NCBI GenBank assembly: GCA_035517115.1
Contig: DATIZL010000006.1
Location: forward strand, 1-22,526
Origin: Hyphomicrobium_A sp035517115
GTDB lineage: Bacteria; Pseudomonadota; Alphaproteobacteria; Rhizobiales; Hyphomicrobiaceae
DNA length: 22,526 nt
Direction: 5' to 3'
Shown one piece after another: positions 13,867-22,431 of this stretch. The notes under the pieces were generated by a model that searched no databases, was not told the origin of the DNA, and saw only the letters and a list, made by a program, of their open reading frames with translations. Numbering within the stretch: position 1 is the stretch's first letter; each line of letters opens with the position of its first letter. A program made the translations under genes and the position numbers.

Positions 13867-14529
13867 ATGTCAAAGAAAACCGCGGTCATCGTCGGCGCCA
13901 CGGGCTCGATCGGGCGGGAGCTCGTGCCGCTCGTGGCGTCCTCCCCCCACTATGAGAAAGTCGTCATCCTGCACCGGCGCCCCACGCAGTTTGCCAAGCT
14001 CGCCAAGGTCGAGGAGCGCATCATCGACTTTACCAAGCTCGCGTCGCTTCCCTCCGCGGGCGCCGCGACCGTCTTTTGCTGCATCGGCACGACGCAAAAG
14101 AAGGCGGGCTCCACGGAAGCCTTCCAGAAGGTCGATCGCGATATTCCGGTGGCGCTCGCCAAATGGGCGGCCACGGGCGGAGCTGCGACCTTCGTCACCA
14201 TCAGCTCGCTCGGCGCCGACGCCCACTCCAAGAGCGTCTACCTGCACACCAAGGGCGAGATGGAGGAGGGGGTCGCCAGCGCCGCGGTGCCCTCGACCTA
14301 CTTTCTGCGGCCCTCGCTGCTCGATGGAAAGCGGGAGGAGTTTCGCCTTGCGGAGGAGATCGGCAACCGGGCCTTGGGTCTCATCAACCCCTTGATGATC
14401 GGCCCCTTGCGGCGCTACCGCTCCGTGCGCACTCAGACCGTGGCCGCGGCCATGCTGGCGTGCGGGGAGAGGGGCGAGCCGGGCGTCCATATCATCGAAT
14501 CGGAAACCATCCAGGACCTCGGATCCTGA
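13867..14529 (+). CDS. NAD(P)-binding TIP30/HTATIP2-like atypical short-chain reductase
   Basis: A 220-residue Rossmann-fold protein. The dinucleotide-binding loop is IVGATGSIGREL (GATGSIG at 10-16). ILHRRPTQF follows strand 2, where the Arg pair favours NADP. Then come VFCCIGTTQKKAGSTEAF, VDRDIPVALAKWA and ITISS-like VTISSLGAD, all characteristic of the TIP30 group of atypical SDRs. Y225-type catalytic geometry is replaced by YLHTKGEMEE, giving a Y-x3-K motif (Y-L-H-T-K). Family members act as oxidoreductases or as nucleotide-bound regulators; the substrate is unknown. The ATG at 13867 has only a weak GAGC upstream. The gene looks monocistronic. Confidence 0.85.
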   Translation: MSKKTAVIVGATGSIGRELVPLVASSPHYEKVVILHRRPTQFAKLAKVEERIIDFTKLASLPSAGAATVFCCIGTTQKKAGSTEAFQKVDRDIPVALAKWAATGGAATFVTISSLGADAHSKSVYLHTKGEMEEGVASAAVPSTYFLRPSLLDGKREEFRLAEEIGNRALGLINPLMIGPLRRYRSVRTQTVAAAMLACGERGEPGVHIIESETIQDLGS

Positions 14530-14717
14530 GGCCTGCCGGGAAGCCATCCGAGCCCCGCAGGGCCCGTTCCTTAACCCGCCTCTGCTAGGCCTGGGTCCGG
14601 GGGGCAACCGTCCGCCGGCAAAAGTGGGACGCCGCGACAGAGTGCGGCCTTCTCCCGCATTTTCGTGCAAACTAGCAGTCCAAGGCACAAGCCCTGCGTC
14701 CCGAGAAGAAACTACCA

Positions 14718-15869
14718 ATGAAGATCGTCATTGCCCCGGACTCCTTCAAAGAGAACCTGACGTCGCTCGAGGTCGCAAGCGAGCTCGAAAAGGGCCTCAA
14801 GCGCGTTTGGCCCGATGCGACCTACATCAAGATTCCGATGGCCGACGGCGGGGAGGGGACGGTCCAGTCCCTCGTCGACGCCACCGGCGGCACCATCGTC
14901 AAGACCGAGGTGACGGCACCGCTCGGAGACCGCGTGATGGCCTCCTACGGGTTGCTCGGCAACGGCCGCACGGCGGTGATCGAGATGGCGGAGGCCTCTG
15001 GCCTGCCGCTCGTGCCCAAAGACAAACGCGATCCCTCACGCGCGACGACGTACGGCACCGGCGAGCTCATCGCAGACGCGATTGCGCGCGGCGTCGAGGA
15101 GATCATCCTCGGCATCGGCGGCTCGGCGACCAACGACGCCGGCGCCGGGCTGGCGCAGGCGCTCGGCGTGCGCTTTATCAATTTCGGCGGCGCGCCCTTC
15201 ACGACGCGTATTGCCGGCGGCGATCTCGGCAAGGTCGAGGCGCTCGACCTGTCGGGCATCAACCCGGGGCTTGCGCGCGTGCGCATCAGCGTCGCTTGCG
15301 ACGTGACCAATCCCTTGTGCGGGGAGAAGGGCGCCTCGCGCGTCTACGGCCCGCAGAAGGGCGCGACGCCTGAGATGGTCGAGCAGCTCGACAAGAACCT
15401 CGCGCACTTTGCCCACATAGTGAAACGCTCGACCGGGCGCGACGTGGCCGACCGGCCCGGTGCCGGTGCCGGCGGCGGCATTGCCGCGGGCCTCATGGCC
15501 TTCGCGAACGCCACGCTGAAGCGCGGCGTGGAGCTCGTCGTCGAGGCGACGAAGCTCGAGCAGCACATGCAGGGCGCGGACTTGGCGATCACCGGCGAAG
15601 GCCGCGTCGATTTCCAAACCGCCTTCGGCAAGACGCCCTCCGGTGTCGCGGCGGCCGCGCGCAAATACAACGTACCCGTGGTCGCCATCGGCGGCGGGCT
15701 CGCGGATGACGCGGGCGGCGTGTTCGGCCACGGCATCGACGGGCTCGAGTCGGCGACGCCCAACGCCATGGCGCTCGAGACCGCGATCAAGAAGTCGCGC
15801 CAGTATCTGCAGGACGCCGCCGAGAGGGTCGCGCGGCTGATCGTGATCGGGCAGCGCATGGGGGCATAG
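14718..15869 (+). CDS. Glycerate kinase (GlxK/GarK family)
   Basis: A 383-residue enzyme of the glycerate kinase type-1 (GarK/GlxK) family, which phosphorylates D-glycerate, normally to 2-phosphoglycerate, feeding C2/C3 acids into lower glycolysis. Signature blocks present are IAPDSFKENL (5-14), IPMADGGEGT (39-48), TYGTGELIADAI (111-122), GIGGSATNDAGAG (132-144), then RPGAGAGGGI and GEGRVDFQTAFGKTPSGVA near the C-terminus. Length is normal and no key block is missing. The ATG at 14718 follows GAGAAG. The next gene starts 158 bases downstream on the same strand, probably with its own promoter. This is not the MOFRL-type glycerate kinase of the classical serine cycle, so a glycolate/glyoxylate or sugar-acid role is more likely. 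Confidence 0.93.
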   Translation: MKIVIAPDSFKENLTSLEVASELEKGLKRVWPDATYIKIPMADGGEGTVQSLVDATGGTIVKTEVTAPLGDRVMASYGLLGNGRTAVIEMAEASGLPLVPKDKRDPSRATTYGTGELIADAIARGVEEIILGIGGSATNDAGAGLAQALGVRFINFGGAPFTTRIAGGDLGKVEALDLSGINPGLARVRISVACDVTNPLCGEKGASRVYGPQKGATPEMVEQLDKNLAHFAHIVKRSTGRDVADRPGAGAGGGIAAGLMAFANATLKRGVELVVEATKLEQHMQGADLAITGEGRVDFQTAFGKTPSGVAAAARKYNVPVVAIGGGLADDAGGVFGHGIDGLESATPNAMALETAIKKSRQYLQDAAERVARLIVIGQRMGA

Positions 15870-16027
15870 CCAACTGGGAGTGCCGCCGAGGGACAGATGG
15901 GAGGGCAAGCTTAAGCATCTGGCCAAAGCGCACGAGGCCGTAAACCGAGTGAAGGACGAAGTGCGCTAAGCAGCGAGCAGCGGGGAAGGGCAACGGGTGG
16001 GTCGGGCAATGAGCCCGAGAAGTCGCG

Positions 16028-17524
16028 ATGAAGTTGATCTCGCACGTGTTATTGGGACCGCAGCTCGCGTCTCTGTTGAAGATCGCCAGTGCCGCGGCCT
16101 TGGTCGCCGAGAAGCCGCACGACGCGCCCGCATCATCCTCACCAGCCGGCACTGGCACCGTCGGCACCGACATCACCAATTGGGAAGGCGGCGTGACCTA
16201 CCACCCCGTCGCGGTCGTCAAGCCGCAGACGATCGACGATGTCGTCCGCGTCGTGACCGACACGGTGCGCTACCCTTCGCCGGTGCGGGCGGTGGGCAAG
16301 CTGCACTCTCCCGCGCCCTGCTCGGCCGACGACGGCGGCACCATGCTCGATATGACTGGCATGACGCGCATCCTCGAGATCGGGGACGATTTCGTCACGG
16401 CGGAGGCCGGTGCGCTCTATATCGATATCGCCGAGGAGCTCGCCCGGCGCGGCAAGCAGCTGCACATCAACACCGAGATCGGCAACGTCACGTTGGGCGC
16501 GGTTGCCTGCGCGGCGACCAAGGACAGCTCGCTCATCGGCACCTCGCACTGGGGGCAGGTGAGCTCGTTCGTATCGGGCGTCAAGCTCGTACGCACCGAC
16601 GGCACGATCGTCACCTACACCGAGACCGAAAATCCCGCGGAGATGCGGCTCATTCGCTCGAGCTACGGTCTGCTCGGCGTGATCGTCGAGGTGACGCTCA
16701 AGACCAAGCCGATGACGGCCGTTTCCTGCGTGCACCGCGTCTACACGCTCGCCGGCTTCCGCGCCGCGGTGCCGGAGCTCGTTGCGCAGAACTACGCGCT
16801 GATGATGTACTTCTATCCCTTCATCGACCGCGTCATGGTGGAGCTGCGCCGCGAGCTGCCGGGCGTGGCGCCCACGTCGTCCGGCGGCTGGTGGCTGCGC
16901 AACGCCTTCTGGCGCACGCTCGGGCCGATGTGCACGATCTTCATCACGCGCGTCTCACCCAACGCAAGGGCCGCGACGGCGCTGCGCGGGCTCTTTGATC
17001 GCTTCATCACGCGGGCGACATGCATCACGGTGCGGGGCAAGCGCACGCGGCCGCATCGGCAGATCATCCGCCATCGCGACAAGCCGGGGCGCATCAAGTT
17101 CGTATTCTCCATGTGGTCGTTCGAGGAGGCCCGCTTCTTCGACGTGCTCGAGGCCTATTTCCGCTTCTGCTGCGAGTACGCGGACAAGACGGGCTTCCGC
17201 TGCGACCTCCCCGCCGTCGGCTACCGCCTGGTCAAGGACCAAAACTCGCTGCTGTCCTACGCGCACGACGCCGACGCCATGAGCATCGATCCCGCCTGCA
17301 CCGGGGGCCCCGGTTGGGACGACTTCCTCAAGGCCTTCAACGTGTTCTCGAGCGAGTACGGCGGCCATCCGTTGTTCAACCAGACGAAGCACCTAACGCC
17401 GGCGCAGGCCGACAAGGCCTACGGCGCGCGCTGGGAGGAGTTTGCACGCGCGCGCCGCGCGTGGGACCCGCACAACCGGCTCCTGAGCCATTATTTCGCG
17501 ACGCTCCTCGGCCACAACGCGTAA
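16028..17524 (+). CDS. FAD-linked oxidase, aldonolactone-oxidase-like (VAO/PCMH fold)
   Basis: A 498-residue flavoprotein. After a 45-residue Ala/Pro/Ser-rich N-terminus with a weak hydrophobic segment (12-26), the FAD-binding domain starts at TNWEGGVTYHP and VVKPQTIDDVVRVV. The PP-loop reads VRAVGKLHSPAPCS, with His93-Ser94 at the place of the G-H-S motif of L-gulono- and D-arabinono-lactone oxidases. IGNVTLGAVACAATKDSS and SYGLLGVIVEVTLKTKP are further family blocks. The C-terminal cap domain ends with WDPHNRLLSHYF. Such enzymes oxidise sugar lactones or alditols, giving peroxide or reducing a cytochrome; the actual substrate is not known. GAGAAG precedes the ATG. Its 158-base distance from glycerate kinase allows but does not prove co-transcription. 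Confidence 0.85.
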   Translation: MKLISHVLLGPQLASLLKIASAAALVAEKPHDAPASSSPAGTGTVGTDITNWEGGVTYHPVAVVKPQTIDDVVRVVTDTVRYPSPVRAVGKLHSPAPCSADDGGTMLDMTGMTRILEIGDDFVTAEAGALYIDIAEELARRGKQLHINTEIGNVTLGAVACAATKDSSLIGTSHWGQVSSFVSGVKLVRTDGTIVTYTETENPAEMRLIRSSYGLLGVIVEVTLKTKPMTAVSCVHRVYTLAGFRAAVPELVAQNYALMMYFYPFIDRVMVELRRELPGVAPTSSGGWWLRNAFWRTLGPMCTIFITRVSPNARAATALRGLFDRFITRATCITVRGKRTRPHRQIIRHRDKPGRIKFVFSMWSFEEARFFDVLEAYFRFCCEYADKTGFRCDLPAVGYRLVKDQNSLLSYAHDADAMSIDPACTGGPGWDDFLKAFNVFSSEYGGHPLFNQTKHLTPAQADKAYGARWEEFARARRAWDPHNRLLSHYFATLLGHNA

Positions 17525-17565
17525 GCGCTGGCGCTCCTAGCGTAAGGCGCGAGGCAGAGTGCAGA

Positions 17566-19536
17566 TTACCGAAAAATGCGTGTGACGGCGGCCGTTGCAA
17601 CGCGAGCCGGTTCGATGCGGCGAATTCTGCGGTCCCCTTTGCCGCAGTAAACGTGCCGGATGAGGCGTGCGTGCACCTCCTTGGATGGAGCAAACTGCAC
17701 GGCAAATCCATCCTCGAAGCTGCGCACGATCTTGGCATCTATGTCGATACCATCGAATTGAACGCGGACCTGTTCTCCGATTGGTCGCGGCTGTCGACCT
17801 GCTAGGCGAATTCCACTCACCGAGATATCCCGAATGGGAAATTGATACCGGCAATCGCCCGCCACCACGGTAGCCTGACCCTCTCCCGCAAAGCGCTCGC
17901 CGCGGCGGCGCTGCGAAGCCTCGATGCAGACGAAGCAGGCCAGCGTGAGGATGACGATATTGTACCAACTCCAATAGAGCGCGATGGCGCTCGCATCCGC
18001 GAGCGAGCGGGTGTCGTCGATCGTGAAGGCCCACAACACGCCCGCGACCGTGATGGCGAGATAGACGAGGAAGATGCGCAGCATGGGCCACTGCACCAGC
18101 CGCTTACTGCGGTCGCCGCCCTTCGCCGTCACCTTGAACTTGTGCCCCTGCGGTCGGATCAGGCCGACGATGACCGATTTGGCGATGTCGGTCGCCACGA
18201 GGAGCTGGCTCAAGTCGGCCATGATGGGGAGCACCCGACCGCGTGTCATCCAGGTCATCACGACGCACTGCATCACGAAGAAAGGAACAAGGTGCGAGAT
18301 GGCGTCGGGTACGGTGGCGTAAACGGCCTGGATGTCGAGAAGCAGATAGGCGGCGGGGACCACGAGCGCGAGCAGGCGGAAGAAGTGCGTTGCCGACCAG
18401 TGCAGGAACGTCTCGGACAGCATAATGCGCTCGATAAGCGGGGTATTTGTTTCAAGGCTCAAGGGACCGCTGCGGCCCCGGCAAATCTGCATGAACCCGA
18501 GAGCCCAACGGCTGCGCTGGGAGATGTATTCCTTGAGCCCTTCCGGCGCGAGGCCGAGCGAGAGCGGCTCGTTGAGATAGACGGTGCGGTAGCCGATCTC
18601 ATTGAGCCGCAGCGTGACGAGATAGTCCTCGGTGACGGAATCTGTCGGAAACCCGCCGATCTGCATCAGCGGTTTGAAACGCAGCACTGAGGAGGTGCCG
18701 CAGCAGAAGGCGCCGCCCCAGGCATCCTTGGAGGCCATGACCACGTCGAAGAAAAAGCGCTGCTCGTCCGGCCACACGCGCGTCAGGGCGAGATTGGTCT
18801 GGATGGGGTCAGGATTGAAGAAGTGCTGCGGCGTCTGCACCACGCCGATGTCCGGCTCCTGCGTGAGCGCGAGCGTGCGGGTGAGAAACTGAGGTTTTGG
18901 CACGAAGTCGGCGTCGAGAATTGCGATGAAATCCGGGGGCTGCGGCAGCTTTGCCAGATGCCGCAGCGCATTGTTGATATTGCCCGCTTTCGCATGCGCG
19001 TTGTCGGCGCGGGTGATGTAGCCGCAGCCGTTCTCGGCGCAGAGCTGCTTCAGCCACTGACGGCGGCCGTCGTCGCAGACCCACAGCCGAAAGTTCGGAT
19101 AGTCGAGCCCAAGGGCGCCAATGATGGTGCGCTCGAGGATCTCTTCTTCCTCATTGTAGGTGCAGATGAGGACATCGACCAAAGGCTGCTGCGGCAGGGA
19201 CTTGAGCCAAGCCACCTTGCTGTCGGCTTCTGCAGTGCGGTCGCGGGTACGCGTCAGGAAGATGAGAGCGACCGTGGTTCCCAGCATCGACAGCATCTCG
19301 ACTGTGGTGAAGACCACGCCGAGTGCGAAATCCGCGGTCAAGCCGACTGGCGGCAGCGTCTCAATGATGCGCCAGAGCATGTAGCGCCAGCCGAGAAGGA
19401 TACACACCCCGAGCGCAACCGTGCGCGCAGTTGTGTTATCGCGGTTGAGCCACGGAAGGATGGCAATGGCGAGCAGTCCGAGGACGATGCCGGGCTGAAA
19501 CGCCTCCCAATAGCTGATGCCGGAGGCGACGGTCAT
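17566..19536 (-). CDS. Cellulose-synthase-like processive glycosyltransferase (GT2) with C-terminal PilZ domain
   Basis: A 656-residue polytopic inner-membrane synthase. Two hydrophobic segments lie at about 13-30 and 39-56 and one at 72-95. The cytoplasmic GT2 domain carries the whole processive set: DDG (155-157), DAD (208-210), TED (302-304) and QRSRW (340-344). Further membrane helices lie at about 385-430 and 485-540. FKVTAKGG (467-474) matches the BcsA gating loop. The C-terminus has the PilZ c-di-GMP motifs R-x3-R (R544, R548) and DISVSG (570-575). It should polymerise a UDP-sugar, probably glucose, and export the chain on c-di-GMP binding. Its ATG overlaps the adaptor gene's stop by four bases. 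No bcsB, bcsC or cellulase gene is adjacent, so cellulose is less likely than a mixed-linkage or curdlan-like beta-glucan, as for BgsA of S. meliloti. Confidence 0.93.
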   Translation of the reverse strand: MTVASGISYWEAFQPGIVLGLLAIAILPWLNRDNTTARTVALGVCILLGWRYMLWRIIETLPPVGLTADFALGVVFTTVEMLSMLGTTVALIFLTRTRDRTAEADSKVAWLKSLPQQPLVDVLICTYNEEEEILERTIIGALGLDYPNFRLWVCDDGRRQWLKQLCAENGCGYITRADNAHAKAGNINNALRHLAKLPQPPDFIAILDADFVPKPQFLTRTLALTQEPDIGVVQTPQHFFNPDPIQTNLALTRVWPDEQRFFFDVVMASKDAWGGAFCCGTSSVLRFKPLMQIGGFPTDSVTEDYLVTLRLNEIGYRTVYLNEPLSLGLAPEGLKEYISQRSRWALGFMQICRGRSGPLSLETNTPLIERIMLSETFLHWSATHFFRLLALVVPAAYLLLDIQAVYATVPDAISHLVPFFVMQCVVMTWMTRGRVLPIMADLSQLLVATDIAKSVIVGLIRPQGHKFKVTAKGGDRSKRLVQWPMLRIFLVYLAITVAGVLWAFTIDDTRSLADASAIALYWSWYNIVILTLACFVCIEASQRRRGERFAGEGQATVVAGDCRYQFPIRDISVSGIRLAGRQPRPIGEQVRVQFDGIDIDAKIVRSFEDGFAVQFAPSKEVHARLIRHVYCGKGDRRIRRIEPARVATAAVTRIFR

Positions 19537-20969
19537 CGCAGGTTCGTAGGCTTCGCCGGCGCCTCAGCGGCGACGGCTCGCGTGCCGGGTAAATTGGCTG
19601 CGGCTGTCGCAGACGCGTCGAACGTCACCTGACCGGTACGGCCGACGTTGCACTCATCGCGCGCGGCAAGCCCAGGTATGGCGATCGTGACGTGGTAAGG
19701 CTCGCGCGTCATCGCGGTCTGTTCGATCGCGAAATTGGAACCGGCGGCAGCGAGCCCGGTAAGGCTGGCCACGGCCCCAGTGTACTCCTGGCTTTCACCG
19801 CGGAGATGGAAGTGCGCGGGCTGCCCGACGTAGAGCTTGTTATAAACCGCCTCGCTGACCGTGGCCGTCACCACGGCGCCACCACAATCGAGAACGCGGA
19901 GAAGGTCTTGGCCGACGCGAACCTCCTCGCTGTTGGCGGTGAGGACCTCCCAGATGCGGCCGCGAACCGTGGCATTCACCTCGGCGGTCGAGTGCGACTC
20001 GAAAAGCCTCGTCTCCGCATCGAGCTCGGTCTTGAGGTAAGCAAGCCGCGACTTGCGCTCGTCGAGCTGACTCGATGCCTCCACGATCTGCTGGCCGATC
20101 TCGTCGAGCCGCTGCGCGGAGCGGGGGAGGTCGTTGTAGCTGTCGCCGACGAAGAGGCCTTTGCGCGCGGCTTCCAGCTCGATCTGGTTGCCCTGTAGTC
20201 GAAGCTTGGCCGCATCGATGGCGAACTTCGTAACTTTGGAATCGCGTTCGGCGTGCAGCAAGGTCGCGGTCGTCTGCGCCCCGGTGGCGTTGAGCTTCTT
20301 GGAGCGGTCGAGCGCTTCCTCGGCGTCCGCGTGTTGGGCCTCCGCTGATGTGATCTGAACCTGCAACTCGGCAGCCCGCGCCTCAAGCTGGCGGATGCGG
20401 CCTTCTTGAAATGCATCACGCTGGGCACGCAAGTCGGCCTGCAGCGTGCGCAGCTGTTCAAGCCGCGTCGTCAAAGCCGCGGCTTCGGACGTGAGCGCGC
20501 TCACCGTACGGCGCAGGTCATCGAGGCGCCCGCGGTCCGCGCGCGAATTGCTAATTTTGAGCAGCTGCTCGCCCGGCTCGACCGCGGTGCCGACAGCGAG
20601 AGTAGGCGCTTGGATTTGAACGGTGCCATCGATAGGTGCACGCAGGTTGATGACGCGTGCGTTGACGGTGGCTTCCGTGCTGGTGGTGGCCAGCAAGCGT
20701 TGAACTGGGATCCAGCCGATCGCGATAGCGACGGCGATCGCGAGCAGGGATTTGATGCCCTTGCGCGCCGGTGCGAGCTTGGGAATGCGAGCGGTCGCCG
20801 CCTCGGCTGCGGGCTCAGGCGCAGGTGCATCTTGATGCGGCGCGCCGCGAAACTCCTCTTGCAGCCGCGCCAGACGCTCGAGCGCGTCGCCTTCGGGCGT
20901 GCTCGGTACTTCGTGGGTGGCGTCAGCGGACTGATCCGCACGCTTAAACGAGATTTCCTGCGCCGACAT
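19533..20969 (-). CDS. HlyD-family periplasmic adaptor (membrane fusion protein), BgsB-like
   Basis: A 478-residue inner-membrane-anchored adaptor. The cytoplasmic N-terminus (1-70) is rich in Ala, Pro and Glu. One transmembrane helix follows (about 73-90). The first half of a lipoyl-like domain (about 102-140, VINLRAPIDGTV) leads into a long alpha-helical coiled-coil hairpin (about 143-325). The second lipoyl half (NATVRGRIWEVL, 332-343) and a beta-barrel domain (about 365-450) complete the fold. It is not accompanied by an ABC transporter or TolC-type channel. Instead its stop codon overlaps the start of the cellulose-synthase-like gene (ATGA), so the two are translationally coupled. This order, adaptor then synthase, is that of bgsBA in S. 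meliloti. The adaptor likely guides the glucan through the periplasm. Confidence 0.88.
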   Translation of the reverse strand: MSAQEISFKRADQSADATHEVPSTPEGDALERLARLQEEFRGAPHQDAPAPEPAAEAATARIPKLAPARKGIKSLLAIAVAIAIGWIPVQRLLATTSTEATVNARVINLRAPIDGTVQIQAPTLAVGTAVEPGEQLLKISNSRADRGRLDDLRRTVSALTSEAAALTTRLEQLRTLQADLRAQRDAFQEGRIRQLEARAAELQVQITSAEAQHADAEEALDRSKKLNATGAQTTATLLHAERDSKVTKFAIDAAKLRLQGNQIELEAARKGLFVGDSYNDLPRSAQRLDEIGQQIVEASSQLDERKSRLAYLKTELDAETRLFESHSTAEVNATVRGRIWEVLTANSEEVRVGQDLLRVLDCGGAVVTATVSEAVYNKLYVGQPAHFHLRGESQEYTGAVASLTGLAAAGSNFAIEQTAMTREPYHVTIAIPGLAARDECNVGRTGQVTFDASATAAANLPGTRAVAAEAPAKPTNLR

Positions 20970-21403
20970 CGCCTATGGGTCCGCATGGGCTTGGATCACG
21001 CGGGGTGGGCCGATGCCATGCCGGTCGCCGGCCCACCTCGATAGGGGCCGATGCTAGCGATATCGCCTTAATTTCGCGCGGAGATGCCGACGTGCATTTA
21101 CCGCATTATTTACAACCTAAATGGAGCTTTTGACCGTCCGAGCGCGTAAATGCGGGACGGGGGTAAAACATCATCAATATTTAGACATGCTCCGGCTCTT
21201 TGAGCGTGCGCTGGCTTTCCCGTCAAGGCGCCTTGTTGATGGGTGGTCTCATCACCCCCACGCGGCCATGCACTCTGGCATTTGCTGCCAGTGGCTCCCG
21301 GGGGAGACGGGAGCGATGTCGCGGCGTCGCAAGCGGGACGCCCGTTCCCTGGCGCACACGTGCGTAAGCCCCCATATTCGGGAGGCAACTCCCGGAGATA
21401 TGC
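20970..21403. promoter_or_regulatory. 434-base divergent intergenic region with repeated GCATTTAC elements
   Basis: This gap separates the adaptor/synthase operon (-) from the exonuclease gene (+) and must hold both promoters. No convincing gene is seen in it. The part from about 21055 to 21190 is clearly more AT-rich than the surroundings. It holds GCATTTAC at 21094-21101, a related GCATTATTTAC at 21103-21113 (ATTTAC repeated with a 12-base period), and the perfect inverse GTAAATGC at 21146-21153. These could be operator sites; no regulator is identified and no clear -35/-10 pair stands out. Confidence 0.4.
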
Positions 21404-22426
21404 ATGGCGGCATCCGGCGTCGAACGCTGGCTCTATCCGACCGAGAAGGGGCTCTATTGCGAGCCCGGCGACTTCTTCATCGATCCCTCGCGTGCCGTTC
21501 CCCGCGCCATCATCACGCACGGCCACGGCGACCATGCGCGGCCCGGTCACGCGGCGGTGCTCGCAACGCCCGAGACCATCGAGATCATGAAGGTGCGCAT
21601 GGGGCCGGATTGTGCGCGCTCATTCAACGCCTTTGCGCCCGGCACCGCGCAGCGGATCGGGGACGTCGACGTGCGCCTGGCGCCCGCCGGCCACATCCTC
21701 GGCTCGGCCCAGGTCGTGCTCGAGCACGATGGGCAGCGCGCGGTCGTCTCCGGCGACTACAAGCGCCAGCCCGATCCGACGTGCCAGCCCTTCGAGCTCG
21801 TGCCCTGCGACGTGTTCGTGACCGAGGCGACGTTTGCACTGCCCGTGTTCCGCCACGAGCCCCCCGACAGCGAGGTCAAGCGCCTGCTCGACTCCATGCG
21901 CCTCAACCCCGAGCGCACGCACCTCGTCGGCGTCTACGGCCTCGGCAAGTGCCAGCGCCTGATCAAGCTGTGCCGGCAGGCGGGCTACGATGCCCCGATC
22001 TATCTGCATGGCGCGCTGGCGGAGCTTACGGGTCTCTATCAACGCCTCGGCGTCGGCCTCGGGGAGGTGCGCCCTATCGACCCGGCCAGCCGCGGCAAAC
22101 GCGACGACTATGCAGGCGCGCTCGTGCTCTGCCCGCCGTCCGCCGTGGACGACCGCTGGTCGCGCCGCTTCAATGATCCCGTGAGCGCGTTTGCCTCGGG
22201 CTGGATGCGCATCCGCGGCCGCATCCGCCAGACCGGCGTCGAGCTTCCGCTCGTCATCTCCGACCACGCCGACTGGCCCGAGCTGCTCGACACCATCGTC
22301 GCGACAGGCGCCGGGGAGGTGTGGGTAACGCACGGCCGCGAGGACGCGCTCGTCTATCAGCTCAGCCTCATGGGGAGAAAGGCGCGCGCGCTGGCGCTCG
22401 TCGGCTACGAAGACGAGGACGAGTGA
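21404..22426 (+). CDS. Ligase-associated DNA exonuclease (metallo-beta-lactamase fold)
   Basis: A 340-residue nuclease of the metallo-beta-lactamase/beta-CASP-related group that is regularly encoded beside an ATP-dependent DNA ligase and a DEXH helicase in bacteria. It opens with the family's GLYCEPGDFFIDP. The metal site is THGHGDHARPGH, an H-x-H-x-D-H motif (H39, H41, D43, H44). Further ligands are likely in LAPAGHILGSAQV, VVSGDYKRQPDP and ISDHADWPEL. The ATG at 21404 has GGAGA about six bases upstream. The next gene starts six bases after the stop and looks like the partner ligase, so the pair forms one transcript. The module is thought to act in DNA damage repair; the exact pathway is not established. 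Confidence 0.92.
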   Translation: MAASGVERWLYPTEKGLYCEPGDFFIDPSRAVPRAIITHGHGDHARPGHAAVLATPETIEIMKVRMGPDCARSFNAFAPGTAQRIGDVDVRLAPAGHILGSAQVVLEHDGQRAVVSGDYKRQPDPTCQPFELVPCDVFVTEATFALPVFRHEPPDSEVKRLLDSMRLNPERTHLVGVYGLGKCQRLIKLCRQAGYDAPIYLHGALAELTGLYQRLGVGLGEVRPIDPASRGKRDDYAGALVLCPPSAVDDRWSRRFNDPVSAFASGWMRIRGRIRQTGVELPLVISDHADWPELLDTIVATGAGEVWVTHGREDALVYQLSLMGRKARALALVGYEDEDE

Positions 22427-22431
22427 GGGCC

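Noticed and set aside
19533..20969. Adaptor gene as part of a drug efflux or type I secretion system
   Set aside because: No RND, MFS or ABC transporter gene is adjacent, and its stop overlaps the start of a polysaccharide synthase gene, so export of the glucan fits better.
21121..22176. Plus-strand open frame starting in the intergenic region and running through the exonuclease gene in another frame
   Set aside because: Most of it overlaps a confident nuclease gene out of frame; its unique part has no motif or ribosome site.
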